Below, one piece after another: positions 14,752 through 15,337 of a DNA stretch of 15,337 bases; the stretch's first letter is position 1, and every line of letters starts with the position of its first letter. Under the pieces are notes generated by a model that was given only the letters and a program-made list of their open reading frames with translations, was not told the origin of the DNA and made no database searches. This DNA comes from Gammaproteobacteria bacterium (lineage in GTDB: Bacteria > Pseudomonadota > Gammaproteobacteria > Steroidobacterales > JABDKV01). A program made the position numbers and the translations under genes. Location: positions 1 through 15,337 of the forward strand of contig JAOTXR010000007.1 in the NCBI GenBank assembly GCA_029862285.1, read 5' to 3'.

Positions 14752-15283
14752 CGTTTTTGCTGCCCGATTCGATTGAACTATGATGGACGAAAGCGCTGAA
14801 CATATCGATTACCGAGGCGGCCTGTGGTGAGCAGCATCGGACGAATGACGACACTTTACCCGGCAGCAGAGCTGACCAAGTTCATGGATGCTAACCGATA
14901 AGACGCTCGAACTTTGGGTTTTTTCGGCCTGAGCTTCAGCTGATCCCCGCAAGATCACCGCAAGGGCTTTTTGAGTGAATCCTGGAAACGACATAGGTCG
15001 TTGAAAAGAGTGGTGACCAGAGGATCGCTCTCGGGCTGAGGGATCAAGTCTGCCCATTTCCCATTTTATTCTTTGAGGTACCGCGGTGCGCTGGTGGCCA
15101 AAACGGGAAATGGGCAGACCTGACCCCCTGGCATTACCCCTGGCACGTCGCGACTTACTAAGAGTGTGACCCATTTCAATTCTCGCGCCAGGGAATTTTG
15201 CTATACAGCAACAGCAGGTTCGCAATCGGAAATGAGCACCGTTCAGCGGTGGCGGGGGAAGACACAAATAGCGTGGCACAAAA
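14752..15283. other. Divergent intergenic region
   Basis: This lies between the start of TPR paralogue 3 (minus) and the partial plus-strand gene. It contains a long inverted repeat (15040-15127). A 164-codon minus-strand frame (14809-15303) spans it but has odd composition (four consecutive Cys, no recognisable fold), overlaps the repeat and runs through the start of the partial gene, so I do not call it. No clear promoter pair is seen. Confidence 0.5.
15040..15127. repeat. Long inverted repeat, REP/BIME-like, second family
   Basis: 23-nt arms at 15040-15062 and 15105-15127 are reverse complements at 21 of 23 positions, including a perfect inner core GTCTGCCCATTTCCC. The spacer is 42 nt (15063-15104) and contains the palindrome GGTACC. 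The outer end of the right arm (CTGACCCC) resembles the GTC/GAC palindrome at 5512. No coding or transposase sequence lies between the arms. Confidence 0.8.
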
Positions 15284-15337
15284 ATGACTGACACACGATT
15301 CAATCTGATTTTCGAGGGAAAGGTCGATCTCGGCTAC
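15284..15337 (+). CDS. N-terminus of an unidentified protein (cut by the window edge)
   Basis: An ATG opens 18 codons reading MTDTRFNLIFEGKVDLGY to the window end. The amphipathic strand followed by a glycine turn resembles the start of small N-terminal domains seen in some proteobacterial membrane proteins, but 18 residues are too few to assign a family. There is no clear Shine-Dalgarno directly upstream. It is divergent from TPR paralogue 3. Confidence 0.55.
   Translation, partial: MTDTRFNLIFEGKVDLGY

Noticed and set aside
14809..15303. Minus-strand open frame of 164 codons
   Set aside because: It crosses the inverted repeat and the start of the plus-strand partial gene, has odd composition (CCCC run) and no ribosome site or family resemblance.

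Overview
The window looks like chromosomal DNA of an uncultured-type gammaproteobacterium. The evidence is indirect: moderate GC, several paralogous membrane proteins with a TolB/FlgO-like domain plus TPRs, a thrombospondin type 3 repeat protein, a multidomain GGDEF regulator, and many short palindromic extragenic elements of REP type. No ribosomal, tRNA or phylogenetic marker gene is present, so the taxonomic placement is inference.

Layout. Positions 1-2018 (minus) hold the N-terminal 672 codons of a TolB-like/TPR membrane protein cut by the window edge. Positions 2019-3112 are a degraded stretch: one full and several half copies of a palindromic repeat (core GGGGACAGTGACC) surround a C-terminal fragment of a beta-propeller (SMP-30/NHL-like) gene. 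Positions 3113-5254 (plus) encode a membrane diguanylate cyclase with a periplasmic c-type haem motif, two PAS domains and a GGEEF catalytic site. A convergent gap with a different palindrome (GGGGTCTGACCCC) separates it from a second, more diverged TolB-like/TPR protein (5670-8072, minus). Upstream of that, also on minus, is a secreted cysteine-rich thrombospondin type 3 repeat protein (8183-8899), with a GC-rich hairpin between the two. Positions 9347-10927 (plus) encode an exported S41-type peptidase homologue. On the minus strand from 14751 down to 11011 lie a third TolB-like/TPR protein, a frameshifted zinc-ribbon membrane protein, and a lipoprotein with two cupredoxin-like domains. The window ends with a 23-bp inverted repeat pair (15040-15127) and the first 18 codons of a plus-strand gene (15284).

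The most distinctive feature is the repeat family. Four full copies (about 44 bp each, all in the same orientation) and several half copies lie between genes. In two places the arm itself supplies the stop codon of a neighbouring gene, giving both proteins the same C-terminal tail Arg-Gly-Gln (RGQ-stop). The genes do not form one obvious pathway. The shared theme is envelope proteins (three TPR membrane proteins, a lipoprotein, two secreted proteins, a membrane signalling enzyme). I see no defence system, CRISPR array, RNA gene or complete mobile element, and no transposase for the repeats in this window.
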